DNA of 64,000 nt from Siphonodentalium dalli (lineage: Eukaryota; Mollusca; Scaphopoda; Gadilida; Siphonodentaliidae). Shown here one piece after another: positions 35,252 to 46,702 of the stretch. The stretch spans positions 158,399,043 to 158,463,042 of the forward strand of contig CP136069.1 of assembly GCA_032622095.1 (NCBI GenBank), given 5' to 3'. The position numbers were made by a program, and so were the translations under genes. How positions within the stretch are numbered: the stretch's first letter is position 1; each line of letters begins with the position of its first letter. The notes under the pieces are model-generated. The model did not search any database, was not told the DNA's origin, and worked only from the letters and a program-made list of their open reading frames with translations.

Positions 35252-35426
35252 ATTTTACTTGACGAATGACGTTGCTAATGTAGACAGGAGTCTGTGATGC
35301 AGTTAATGGGGAAATACTCTAATCTCACGCTCAAATGTGCAAATAGTCCGTATCGCTTCAGGCGTATGCATATCAATTCCAAATTTAACGGCATTACAAT
35401 TGATTCGCCCCGATTGGAGCAAGCGT

Positions 35427-35492
35427 TTAATATAAGGAAGCTAGCGTGTAATATAAGGAAGCTACCATGTAATATAAGGAATCTACAGTGGA
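35427..35492 (+). repeat. short tandem repeat, about 23-bp unit x 3
   Basis: Three successive copies of 'taatataaggaagctac.gtg'-type sequence, the third diverged. Confidence 0.85.
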
Positions 35493-38103
35493 ATATAACG
35501 TTGGCTGACAGTTGGGCGCTCGACTAGCGAAATATAGCTTTTTACTGGAACAAGAAATCAATAGAATTTGATAGGGAAGCATATAATAAATATTTTTTTA
35601 TTACATTACAGTTAATTTTGGGGCAATTTCCGCAAATCTCTGGAATGTTAAAATGACTTTTATCATTTTACTTACAAACTAATTTAATAGTTTAACAGTT
35701 CATGTTCAGTATATAGTTCAACACATCATAAATATGACACATTATAAACAATTAATATTCTACAGTTACATATCAGTTTTGTCTTAATGTAGTAGTGTAC
35801 ATTATATCAAATTGATCCATGATATCTAATTTTTTGAGATCCGGAATATAGAACTATTGTATTAATTATTCCATCAGTGATTATGAGGTTGAAATATATC
35901 TGAAGAACAAGTACTAGTTTAGGGGTCGATACTATGAACTTTTTACAAATTGTTAAATTGTACTAATTTGTTATTACTAACTATTTAACGACAAAGCTTC
36001 CTGGTAGTGCTGGGGAATAATTGTGAAAACCAAAAGTGGTCTGTAAACGGAATATTACCCAGAATACCTTAATATGAATGATAATGCATGTGCAACAGAT
36101 GGCGAATGCCATAGAATGGGGTCTGGAATCACAGCACTTGGTGAGAAGTTTGTGTTAAAAATTAGCGATTAGCGCCTGTACTATAAAAACGTGTAACTTA
36201 GTTTGTTGGTAACTTTTGCTTACAAATGTCATTGAGAATTTACCAATTGAAAGAGGTCCGAAATATAGAACGATGGTAGTCATTATTCCTCCTCTTGTGA
36301 TCGTTCTGTATAGAGATATCTGAAGTGCAACTACCTGTTCTGGAGGTATATCTCAGCAATTGTCATCAAGATATTATTTTTTTAAATATTGTAGAGATCT
36401 CATATAATGGTTCTCCTAACTTCTCCAGCTTCTACCAATGCATTATTTGCTTCAATCGATATTCCATACATTCTTTTAAATTAAATCTATTAAACTACAA
36501 CTAATATTAGGGCATTAGGGCATTTATTTACAACAGTCATGACATTTATGAAAAAAAATCTGAAAATATTTAAGAAATGTAGTGAACATTTTGAAAAAAA
36601 ACTACGGAAATAGCAAATATGAAAATATAAAATGAATATGGAAATCGAATATGTTTCAATATATTTACAAATTAGATTTCCGCCCATCCCTATATGTAGC
36701 TGTACACAAATTATTTTAGTTGTATGGGGCTGCAAATACAAAACATGTAATCCGGGGGACATAGCTGCGATCCCATGTCGCCTCTGTCGAATGTGGCATT
36801 GCTTGTTTGATAATTTCATTATCTTCAAAAGCTATGACAGATAAAATAAAGTTAGATATTTAGTTGTGCAAGCTGACCAACTCCGTGTTTTACCTGTGGG
36901 GAATAGCCTGATTTCTCTCTACTGAATTCTGTCATCTGCGCTTGCAAGACAATATTTTGAAATTGCTACGGTAACTTGTCTATATTTCAACTATTTCTTA
37001 GTTCTATTGTATCGCTATTGGGTAGAAGAAGCTAATTTAGTGGTCACGGTCTGCTTGTGGGTGAAAATTGTCAATGTAAGTTTAAAACGTTTAACTACGA
37101 GTGTTATGTTTATATGCAAACCAAGGCGCATAAGGCGTTCGGTGAATAATGATACGAACGCACCAAAGACATTTGTTTACGCCGAGAATTCCTGTCTAAA
37201 ATAAAACAAATATTCATGGGGTCTTTGCCGAAAACAATATTAAACAGTATGCCTCCCAAGTGGGCTAAAATTGCTGGAAAATATGTACTGCTACCATGTG
37301 TTCAATGCAAATTCCCACTGCTTCCAATGATACACCATCAACCAGCCATTTTTGCACAAGACACATAAGAAACCACCACCTGTGCGATAATCAAATAATT
37401 TCTCCTGATATGGTAAAATATAAAGAGCTGTGGTATCACTGTGTTGTGTTAAAAAGTATGTAGAGTATGCTTATCAATATGCCATGTATTTATTTCATCA
37501 ACTTCTTTTGATTTGCAATACCTGATAAAAGTGACTATGTGTACTTTGATGTATGAAGATTACGAGTCATATACATTGTGGTAAGCATGTAATTATATAC
37601 ATTTTGCATAACGAAATACTACTTATAAGAATTACGAATAGGGTACTCTTTACGTCAATATAATTTGTGTTCTTTCTATATGTTGTCGTTCTGTCATACC
37701 CGTAGTTGCGATTGTGGTTGCGGGGGGTTTCTACAAGTTCGAGGTAGTTTCTCTGGTCATTAATGTGGGAGTTAACTCTGAGATTGTGCCCTTGTAGTCG
37801 ACACGTAGCTTGATTTCTATCGCTCTGTGGCAAACAAATATTTTTCGCCGTCAATCACCGAGCCAGCCACTGAACGTAACCTGACGGCAATGTAATTAAG
37901 TACAAAATAATCACGGCAATCAGAACCATTTCACCTTACTGCGAGTGCCGAGGTGTCACAAACGGACTCTTAGTCGTCAATTCTGAGAAAATATCTTTGG
38001 GCCGTCCAAAAATTACGACTACTACACGTATTAGCTATTCGTAATTCTTATCAGCAGTAGTTCATTATGAGAAATATGTCTAATGGTTTACAATTGAAGC
38101 TCC
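35493..38103. other. non-coding; 3' flank of the minus-strand gene
   Basis: Frames at 36490-36828 (minus), 36632-36844 (plus), 37007-37204 (plus) and 37567-37854 (minus) show no motif. The segment immediately below 38104 should include the 3' UTR of the PAN-domain gene. A minus-strand AATAAA is present near 37491-37496, but I cannot tell whether it is used. Confidence 0.35.
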
Positions 38104-38927
38104 TCATGCTTTGACAATTGTTTTCATTTCCTGCTCGTCCTTTCCGCTGTCAGCCACTTTTCTCCGAAATAGTTTGGGGAATAGCTTAGTGGTATCGAAT
38201 AGAACCATCACGACGAACGGAACCACAACAAGGATCATCGCAGATGCTCCTATCGCTTGTGATGATGGACGCGGATCCGGAATGGAAATCTTCTGTCGTA
38301 ACGCTTGGCTTGTCGCGTTCTTGGTTATCTCTAGCTCTTGTACCAACTGTTCTATTTTCGTCGCAAGCTCAGCTGATGTCATATTGTTGGACGACCTGGA
38401 ACTTGTCTGACCATGATCGCATATTGCAGTGGTGGCGAAAGAACTAGACGCTGTTACTGTTATAGTTAATGTTGATAGTTGCGTGGATGTCTCGGATAAT
38501 GAACACAATGGAGTGGTTGTAATTATGTTGGTTTCTGTGCGGATGACAGTGTATACCTGTGTTGTAGATTCTAATGTTTCACGTACCGTTTCTGTTGCAC
38601 AAGTCGCTGTTGCTATTATAGTTGATGCTGAGAGCTGTGTGATTGTCTCTGATGCAGAACATGGCGGAGTGATTGTAATGCAACTGGTTTCAGTGTGGTT
38701 CAATGTGGGTGTCGCTGTTACTGTTATAGTTGATGCTGAGAGTTGTGTGGTTGTCTCGGATACTGAACATGACGGAGTGATTGTAATTAGACTGGGTTCA
38801 GTGCGGATCAATGTGGATATCGCTGTTGTAGATACTACCGTTTCAAATACCGTTGTGGCAGCAGATACCGTTTCTGTTGCAGAAGTCGCTTGTATATTGC
38901 CATAAAATACACTCGGTTGCTGTCCTC
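38104..38927 (-). CDS. terminal exon of PAN-domain membrane protein: Ser/Thr-rich repeats, coiled coil, transmembrane segment
   Basis: A minus-strand exon of 273 codons plus stop. The start is set at 38927 by a strong acceptor (pyrimidine tract then 'cttccag', AG at 38929-38928), which gives phase 1 and matches the donors of the two upstream exons (43153-43230 and 44656-44865). The product begins GQQPSVFYGNIQ and continues into a Ser/Thr-rich mucin-like stalk with three imperfect copies of IRTE...ITITP.CS.SET.TQLS..TITVTA, each holding one Cys. A heptad-like helix (LATKIEQLVQELEITKN) follows, then TSQALRQKISIPDPRPSS, one transmembrane helix (AMILVVVPFVVMVLF) and a short Lys-rich cytoplasmic tail ending EMKTIVKA. 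I recall this stalk, 'K..TS...R.KIS..D.R.SS' and TM layout from mollusc surface proteins, so a type I membrane protein is inferred. An in-frame ATG at 38979 lies in the intron side and is not preferred. Confidence 0.75.
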
Positions 38928-39700
38928 CTGGAAGAGAATTGAAGTGTGTCATAATTTTAGTTTCCGAATCCGGTCGCATTACCCATTCAGAATATCTCGA
39001 GTTATGAATTGCTGGTTGGGACTTATCGTCTCAGGCTATTAATATCCGATGGAGGTTGAAGCCTGAAATTATGCTCGCTTTTGTTACATATTCCGGTGCC
39101 GAGGATAAAAATAGGTGGATAAGTTCTGTATGAAATACTACGGTGGCTGATGTAGTACATAACAAATATTTTCATCTCGAAATTTCGACATACTATAGAA
39201 GTTTTATCGAAATTTCGAAATGTTATCTCGCCGGGTTAATACCTTCACATCACATGCAACTCAAATGGAGATAAACGACCTCATAACTATAGTTAAATAG
39301 TTTATGCACACTCCAGATCTAGGGTGGTGTAGATTTTCCATTAGATCTCTTTGTAGACGGCATTTGTATATAGAACCGATTTTTAGGCTGTTATTTTCTA
39401 AGTTGAAGCCGACTAAATGTGTACATTTGGACTACGTTCCACCCATGTATTCGGAATATACATTTTCTACAACTTTCTACAATTTCCAAGTGTATTTGAT
39501 AATTTTAGTTTGTCATAATGTTTGTTTCTGAATCCAGTCGTGTAACTTTAGTGGTGTATCATGAAGCATAGCTCGATTTGTGTATTGCTGGTTGTGACTT
39601 ATGGTCTCAGCCGATTAAAGTACGATTGCCGGGGATCTACATAGATCGACAAGTTCTGTATGGAATACATACATGTATGACAGAGGAACTTATTCAAACT
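38928..39700. other. intron with internal duplication
   Basis: The 5' flank of the terminal exon (38945-39140) is partly repeated at 39505-39690. Shared phrases are 'tgtcataat.tt.gtttc.ga', 'attgctggtt', 'gacttat.gtctcag' and 'aagttctgtatg.aatac'. The duplicate carries no intact exon. It may be the remnant of a tandem exon duplication. Confidence 0.5.
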
Positions 39701-40170
39701 TGGAACCACGATCCATCGACCCGGTACTTCGCGTAGGAGTTGCTATCTACTCAACACACGTTGTTATATTTCTAGTGCTCTCATACAATGTCCCTTGGTA
39801 GGTTGCTGCGATTCTTGGAGCAGTCATCCAAAACAATTGAGGGACTGCAATAAACATGCATTGGATTCATGCCAATTAATATACTAGTAAATTGCAATTA
39901 CAAGCCTATACAATGATGTATGTTCAGCTTTATTAAATACGAATACTATAATTTATTACGTTCATTCAGCTGACATTATGATGGCAGCGGTCCGAGGTTT
40001 ACGATGCCGAAACAGAACCGGGAACGGTGGTCGGGTACTGTGAATCCCCTGGTTTCGATCGATTGGAAGAGAATCCATGAATATAGAACTATTTGAATGA
40101 GTTTCGTGAAACCAGAGTACGGCCGACCAATATGACGTGTCGCAAAAGATGCAACTCTTACTCTAGTAAC
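39701..40170. other. intron, nothing recognised
   Basis: No motif-bearing frames between the duplicated segment and the SINE. Confidence 0.4.
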
Positions 40171-40437
40171 CCCCTCCCCCGGTGACTGATTTGGTAAGGT
40201 GAATGGCACATTATACCAACATAAGCCGCCCAGCGATGGCGACCTTGTTCAAATATTTGTGATCCACTCAAATGGAATGAAGCATGATTCTTGTATCTGG
40301 GCAAGTTTATGTTGGTTTCTTCTGGCATATTTCCCAGTCAAATCAGCCATGTGCACGGTCTTTCCTCCAACCGTACGATTGGCAACGTGATGTCATAGCG
40401 GCTGAAACAACGATAAACCCCAATAAGCTAACTAACT
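40171..40437 (+). mobile_element. tRNA-derived SINE, diverged full-length copy (copy 2)
   Basis: Same order of blocks as the 23843-24129 copy. These are 'ccggtgactgatttggta' (decayed A box), 'ataagccgcccagcgatggc', 'accttgttcaaat' (decayed B box), 'gtatctgggcaagttta', 'cacggtctttcctccaacc', 'attggcaacgt', 'catagcggctgaaa' and 'cgataaaccccaataagcta' leading into a 'ctaactaact' tail. It lies in the large intron of the PAN gene, opposite to the gene's orientation. Confidence 0.75.
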
Positions 40438-41344
40438 TATATGCTCCAGTATCTTATAATCACACCAGCCATTTAATTGGCAACAATAACCATGTGTCAT
40501 GTTGCCAGCCTGTCATCGTGTACTTCACTGTGACACCGAGATAAAAATATTACATGTATCTATATTCCTAGATCCTTTGAACAAGTCAGTAGTTGTAAAA
40601 AGAGCTGAAGAACCTTGTGACAACATATTTGTTATTAAGTTATATTTTAAAAGTATGGCAACCATCTTATCTAATTTGGCAAGAATAAGTTCACTTTCTT
40701 GGAACCAATGTGCAAGTATGCTTCCAGAAAATTGTAAGACATCCTGGGGTCTTGTTCATTTCATTCACCTGGATGAATAGTACGCATGTAATTTATAAAT
40801 TAAACCGGTAAATTCCTTGGCAAGTGCAATTTGTAATACCATTTTCACGAATAACTCAGATAGCTCTTGATTCTAATATATATGGGAGCCTATGATACTG
40901 CTGCATGCAGATACCAAGCACGCATAGGTTTTAAATAATTTATTTTTAGCATCAATATTAACGAGTCAAATTTCTGAACCATACTAAAATCTAATGATCA
41001 TACCCTGAGAGCTACGTAATCCGACATCCGGAAGACAGTCAGCGTAAATACACATATAAACCATCCATTATTATACTTGTACCGCGACCGGTGTTGAATT
41101 GCAGGAAAGTGTTCTTTTTTGGCATTTGACAATATTGGGTAATAAACAACTCCGCCCCACAAAGTTGCACACAATATGTTATGTGCAAACTTTCGTGTTA
41201 ATGAGATAACACACCTTTATTTTATAGCTCAAACTTGTTTATATTGATTTCCCTAAACTATTTCAGATTAGTCTCTCAACCCGTAGAACGTTTTGCGCCA
41301 ATCCGAATAAAGTTTAGTCACCCACAAACGATTCAATACAGACA
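40438..41344. other. intron, nothing recognised
   Basis: The 93-codon plus-strand frame at 40499-40780 has no motif and opposes the gene. No supported feature. Confidence 0.4.
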
Positions 41345-41730
41345 GCTTAAATGTACTCAATCCGATCAGAGGGTCCTATATTACTATTTCTTTGGCTTTG
41401 GGGGTCAAATATATTTGATTCGAGTCGAGGAACCCATCCATAAAAACTCAGAGTGTAGGATGGATAACTCTAATTTCAAGTGGTTATTATTGTTAATAGT
41501 AGGCACTTGATTTTAGAGTTATCCATCTTACACCCGCAATTTGTCCGTTTTGATCACGTGTTTTGCCAACTTATGGGCTATATATCCGAAAATTAATAGA
41601 TTTAAAAATTCGATATCTAATCACTCTGAGCTTTGATGGGTGAGTTCCTCGACTCGAATCAAATATTTTTTACCTCCAAAGCCAAAGAAATACTAATATA
41701 GGACCCTCTGATCGGATTGAGTACCTTTAA
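41345..41730. repeat. inverted repeat, about 108-bp arms (foldback)
   Basis: The left arm 41345-41455 ('cttaaatgtactcaatccga' to 'aaaactcagag') is mirrored by 41624-41730 ('ctctgagctttgatgggt' to 'gattgagtacctttaa'). A second, inner inverted pair ('gatggataactctaatttca' near 41459 and 'gattttagagttatccatct' near 41511) lies between the arms, so the whole can fold as nested stems. It is intronic. Confidence 0.85.
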
Positions 41731-42529
41731 ATTGACCCAAGTCACTCACAATGTGTAAATGTGCAAAACGTCTGTAAAGTCATCACCAATACGAAGAACT
41801 TCGTTCTTATAGTAATTTGAACACAATCCCATTGTTATGAACGTTCCCCGACTTTTAGTAAAGCACACGAACTTCAAAGTCGTGATCAACGTGGACCAGC
41901 GCACGGGTTGCATGTCGTGGTCAACACACGCTCAAATGCGATTTCCAGCTAATCCACTGTGAGCAGTCAATTGTGCTCTTACAAAGAGTCTTTATTTATC
42001 TGGAACTATTTCTGTAAGAGGGCAAACAACGTAATAGTTACGTGATACGTGATCACATGCCTTACTTGACTCGTTTTATAAATTCCGCTATAAACTGAGG
42101 ACTCATTATAGATCCTCTATATATTTTAACCTAAATATGATTTTCAGAATATTTTTTCCATGCTTTGACATTTTCCAATTCCTACCGACAAGTTTGTGTT
42201 AAATTTGATATCTTACTGGACTAATTGGAGTTGTATTGATAATTCAACTGTTTGCCTACATGTAACAATGGTTGACAAGCGAAATCTCAATGGAGAGTTA
42301 TTATAAATGAAAATAAGAACAAAGTCAATCTATTTTTTTTCAAACACTTGTTGATGATTGTTGGTTTAAAGATTTTTATGATATTTTGCATGAACCCACT
42401 TCGAAGGCCATGCGTACTTTTAAACAGCAGTCTCCATACACTTGTGTATTGTTTAATCTGGAAAAGTAGCATATATTTGTATGAGTTCATTGATATGGCT
42501 TCAACTAAGCCAGTGTTTTCAAAACTCAG
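41731..42529. other. intron, nothing recognised
   Basis: No supported features. Short frames only. Confidence 0.4.
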
Positions 42530-42745
42530 AGAGTTTCTCGTCAGTTCAGTCCAGTATGTTTTCCAGAAAACTCACACATTATCTGCTCATAATAAAATTT
42601 GTTTTAGTTCGATACACTGCTTAGAATCCCCTCATTTTGAGTCGATAATGAACTGAAAATGAGAGCATTTTAGTCACATTATAGACTAATAATTACATCG
42701 TTATAAGTTTTTTATGTGCGGACAATGACACAAATAAACCAACTC
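42530..42745 (-). mobile_element. palindromic MITE family 'M', inverted copy in intron
   Basis: In plus-strand order: 'cacattatctgctcataata', 'actgcttagaatcccctcat', 'ttgagtcgataatgaactga', 'cattttagtcacattataga' and 'tgtgcggacaatgacacaaa'. It matches the 3' half and core of the family. Confidence 0.7.
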
Positions 42746-43152
42746 AAGTCTTTATGAACGTTTATTATTTGTTTGTAAATAGGTGACTTGAGATTCTGAA
42801 GCATTTTTGTTTCTGAAAATTGATTCCCTCGGTTTCTAGTTTGTTTGGTATATAACAGTTTGCTCTGCTTTATCCAGAATAAACCAATGTATTCTAGTGT
42901 TGCCATTTTATGAGCACTATTGATGATTCAGTCTTTTTGATATTTATGTCAATAGAAATATATATGTTAAGTTCCGATATGTTGGCCAGGCAGCTTTCAC
43001 GTAGTTTCAGAGAGAGCAGGCGTTAGCGCATATGTTTGCGTATGGACATGTCTGGGTTTAATAACCCAATCAACAAAAGGGCTGTATATATTTAGGTATA
43101 ATAACATACATAGGGTGCTTTGCAGTCAAAGTATTAGTAATTGTGTTCTCAC

Positions 43153-43230
43153 CTGTGGTGTAGTCACATGTGTCGGTCGGATCTAGACAATCGCTCGGTG
43201 GAGGTATACTGTTATCAATTGTCGCCCATC
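43153..43230 (-). CDS. middle exon of PAN-domain membrane protein (linker)
   Basis: A 78-nt minus-strand exon. The acceptor 'attaattccag' (AG at 43232-43231) and the strong donor GTGAGAAC (43152 downward) give phase 1 at both ends, matching the PAN exon upstream and the terminal exon downstream. It encodes 25 full codons, WATIDNSIPPPSDCLDPTDT then CDYTT, with two cysteines and a Pro-rich start. Joined in order the three exons keep one reading frame (junction codons AGA and GGA). The exon is too short to assign a domain; a hinge between the PAN module and the stalk is the likely role. Confidence 0.62.
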
Positions 43231-44655
43231 CTGGAATTAATTATACACCTAGCACACAGCATATATATATAGTTCGTCGATCACGACAAACACGATTACA
43301 AGGGTTGTACATCGTGACAATTTGATGTTGTACGAGCAAAAAGAAAAACATATATACATGAAATTAAAAATAGCGTACCACTGAAACACACATATCTCTT
43401 ATTACATGATACTACTCAAGGAAATTATCAAGATCGATTATGGTCTCACTTCTATTCTAACGTCAATAATTCACAAAAACCTAAATCGCTTTCTAAATTT
43501 CTAACTCCAATCACTTGAGTAATGTGTAATAAATATGGTATTCTCGTTGAACACTGATCAGCCACATATACGCGTAATTTGTAACTTGTGTTATTGTCAA
43601 CGGAAGTCACATTATTGTTGTTCCGCCTACATGAACGGGGTCAAACCGTTTTGAAGTTTTGTGTCCAACGTGTAGCAATATGCAGCCCTGATTAATAATC
43701 AAATCTTCTGATAACCGAACGAGTGACCCAACGCAACGCGCGCAGACTGACAATGGGAAGGCATAGACAAACGTTTCGTTACTGCAAGAAAACGTTTTCA
43801 AAATTTATCTGGATCTAACCAGCAAAAAAACTCTTGAGTTTTACGTATCATCTTCGCTGCATGTAGAATCCCGACAAATATTAAGAGAAGACCAAACCAT
43901 TTATATAAATACACTTTAAAAGTTAAACTTTGTTTTTTTTTTGTCTATTAGGGTTCCAATAACTGCCAGAATAATTAGTATTAATTAAGTTCACAGCACA
44001 AGCAAATCACCAGACTAGCTTATTGTCTTGACTATACGAGAAGCTTTATTTGCGTTATAATGCTGAGGTATTTTTATTACATTATATAACATCATATCCC
44101 AATATATTACAATGAGGAATAAAATAGCCACAAATACTTAAGCCCAAAGAATAAAAATACTGATATGCAGTCTGGACCACCCAGTTAACTGAAAAATTGC
44201 TACAGTATTGGAGATGGTGGTAAGCTGGGATATGGTTGTATACATAAGACATAACTAATCTTATGCTCTCAGTCCATTTTATTGACTAACAGACATGATT
44301 GTCGTGAACATTCTCAAATAGAGAAAATACCGCACCGACTGAAAGTTTGTAGTACCTTAAATCAACAACAAATCGTGTAATAATGGCATAGCAAGTGAAC
44401 TTGTAACTTCTATCTGATTGGTGATTCTTAAATTATGTGTCGCGTTGATCACATGTACCAAATTCCAAATTTCAGAAAGAAAATCCAGACTTCAACAATG
44501 AAGGCGACGATGAGATAGTAGTATTTCACATGGTGATTATAATGGCGACGGCAAACAGAAAGCTTGTTATTAAAGTCACGACAACAATGGCGATGACGAC
44601 GCCGGTTATAAAGAACAAGCGAATGATACTTTTTCGAATTTGTAAATCTACTCAC
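43231..44655. other. intron of the PAN gene
   Basis: No further exon was found on the minus strand. A short frame at 43607-43801 (minus) has no motif or good splice sites. Confidence 0.4.
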
Positions 44656-44865
44656 TAGGAGCGCAATTTTTCCGCTTCATGACACCGCGGCCGGTTACTA
44701 TGTTTCCAGAATTAACTTGATTTCTGAAAACGTGGCAGGTGTTGTTGAAGTACAATGCGGCCCAGCAATTTGTTTCTCCGAGACAGATGTTGTCACAATT
44801 GTTCTCGCTTGTGGTCGACACAGGAACCGTGATGTCGCATGCGAAGTCCTGCTCCATAACACACG
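44656..44865 (-). CDS. PAN/apple-domain exon of a secreted or membrane protein
   Basis: A 210-nt minus-strand exon between the acceptor 'ccttctttaatag' (AG at 44867-44866) and the donor GTGAGT (44655-44650), phase 1 at both ends. It encodes CVMEQDFAC, then NNCDNICLGETNCWAALYFN and NTCHVF, with a final Cys in KRKNC. The CxxxC...C.A..y....C.v spacing and length (about 70 residues) fit a PAN/apple module, a Cys-rich extracellular fold for protein or glycan binding. A symmetric 1-1 exon is typical of shuffled extracellular domains. It splices in frame to 43153-43230 and then 38104-38927. The exon with the start codon and signal peptide was not found; the region upstream has been disrupted by a 0.75-kb repeat and a 4-kb LINE. 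Confidence 0.7.
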
Positions 44866-44867
44866 CT

Positions 44868-45030
44868 ATTAAAGAAGGATAGTTATTATGTGTATGTTAT
44901 GCGTGGTGACGCGGAATAACGATGAAAAGAGCAAGCGGCTATGGCGAATACCAAGCGGGTCGACCAAAAAGAATCGCTGACTGATAACCAACATTTTAGT
45001 GTTCATGATACACACTTTTTCAGAGACAAA
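44868..45030. other. intron 5' to PAN exon, nothing recognised
   Basis: Short spacer. A minus-strand frame with ATG near 45024 encodes a hydrophobic stretch but ends before the exon and has no usable donor. Confidence 0.3.
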
Positions 45031-45778
45031 TATTGACTACTGCACTCAACAAAATTGGGTTGAAATTAACTAAATAACCCAACGTTTAGTGAACCGAATC
45101 CGACTAAACGTTGGGTTAGAGCTATTGACTAAACTGTTAACCAAACATTGAGTTATGGTAACCCAACTTTGTAACTAATCGATGGTTTAAATTAATCAAA
45201 TATTTGGTTCAGAAGTAACTAAACATGGGATTAGAGAAAAACTATGTCAATATATAATTATATTTCATCTCAATGAAGGAGTTTTGACCACATAATCTGA
45301 GATTCTCTGGTCATTAATTAAGTTTTCCCAACAATAAATCCAATGAAATGTTTCATTTCGTACATTAACGTCTAAATAGAGATATATTGAATTAAAGCAG
45401 ACTTCGAACCTAGTATGTAGTGTGGGAGTCCGAGACGAGATGTAACATATCATGACTTCCTTTTCGGTAAAACATTAAAACAACATCAAATACTTGTACG
45501 AAAGACACACGCAATACTACAACTATATAATGCCGAGTTAACAGATGCCTTCGCCCTGTATTTATTTGAGTTTAATACCAATCAAAAAAAATATGCAAAG
45601 AGAGCTCACATCCAGCAGAACTTTATCAAGGAACGCAACTGAAAACCGGTGATTATTAACTAAACTAATCTAACTCAACAATTTAACCCAATTTCTGGAA
45701 TTTGACACAACCATTAACTTAACTTTGGATAACCCAACCATTTTGACTAAACATTATTTTGAGTGAGTGCTGTCAATA
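45031..45778. mobile_element. possible MITE rich in AACCCAACC-type subrepeats
   Basis: The ends are imperfect inverted repeats: 'tattgactactgcactcaac' (45031) versus, on the minus strand from 45778, 'tattgacagcactcactcaa'. Both terminal regions contain many copies of 'taacccaac' and 'gactaaac' in both orientations (45050-45240 and 45650-45750), for example 'aacccaacgtttag' mirrored by 'ctaaacgttgggtt'. No protein is encoded. Confidence 0.5.
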
Positions 45779-45916
45779 ACTGGTTTTCAATAATCTGATA
45801 TGTGCTATTTTCAGAGTTCACGATGGCAGGACAATTCTTAGTGGCTTTTTTTTGTTTTTTTAAACTTGGTCCAAATTGAAAAACCAAAATATGGGATCAT
45901 CGAGAAAACCGAAACT

Positions 45917-46008
45917 AAAACAAAAATATAAAGAAACACACACACAAATATAAAGAAACACACACAAAAATATAAAGAAACACACAAAAATATAAAGAAA
46001 CACTCAAT
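45917..46008 (+). repeat. tandem repeat, about 21-bp unit x 4
   Basis: Unit 'aaatataaagaaacacacac' repeated four times, shrinking towards the right. The hydrophobic minus-strand frame over it (Phe/Val/Cys runs) is an artefact of the repeat. Confidence 0.9.
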
Positions 46009-46577
46009 AATAACTGAAATTTTTTCAAGTTGCCACATATGGAAATGAAATTTGTGAACTGCAGAAGCTGTTATGCTATGCTTTAACCACCCATATATGA
46101 ATTCACGTGTTACTAGTGGCATGTGTATACATACAAGGTACTAAGTGTAATATGTATGCATATACACACAATAGAGTATTGCCGTAGTCGCTCTATTTTC
46201 CATCTTCTGTCCTCGTTATATCGTCATGTTCATATTCATCGTCATACATTTAATTAGAAATTTAGCATATATGTATTCGAGGGTGTCATATAATGAAAGT
46301 GTCAATTACAATGGCCCTCAACTTGTAGATGAGATAATGACATACATCACAGTCAATGAGCAATAAGGAATGCGGAAAGTTTAAATGTTTAAGCAATAGC
46401 AGAGGTCAATCTGAATAGCCATATACAGTTTGATATTAACTGGACGAATGATGCTGGCTCTAGGGTGGGCTGAAGTATTTAAATATATGCTTAGACAGTG
46501 ATATCAGCTTGGAGACTCCATTTCTTCCAGCATCTTAACACTTCCACGGCTGGATCTTCCTGAAATTTTGCGAAACT

Positions 46578-46686
46578 CATCCCAATAGGAGACTCGCATA
46601 TATAAGATAATGCACTGGCTTACAAGGTCAGGGTAAATATTGTTAGGCCAATGCATTCTCTTATATATGCGGGGCTCCCTATGGGA
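46578..46686. repeat. inverted repeat at the LINE 5' junction
   Basis: 'ccaataggagactcgcatat' with 'aagataatgcactggc' is mirrored by 'gccaatgcattctcttatat' with 'gcggggctccctatggg'. A related single end ('tatatgcgaggatccctatg') occurs near 10264-10283, so this is a dispersed small foldback. The LINE begins about 20 bp to the right. Confidence 0.6.
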
Positions 46687-46702
46687 CAGGGTTTTCGCAT
46701 AG

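Noticed and set aside
38429-38905. 158-codon plus-strand frame (Val/Asp rich)
   Set aside because: It is antisense to the Ser/Thr-rich terminal exon, and its composition mirrors that repeat.
45838-46122. Hydrophobic minus-strand frame suggesting a membrane protein
   Set aside because: The hydrophobic part is encoded by the 21-bp tandem repeat at 45917-46008.
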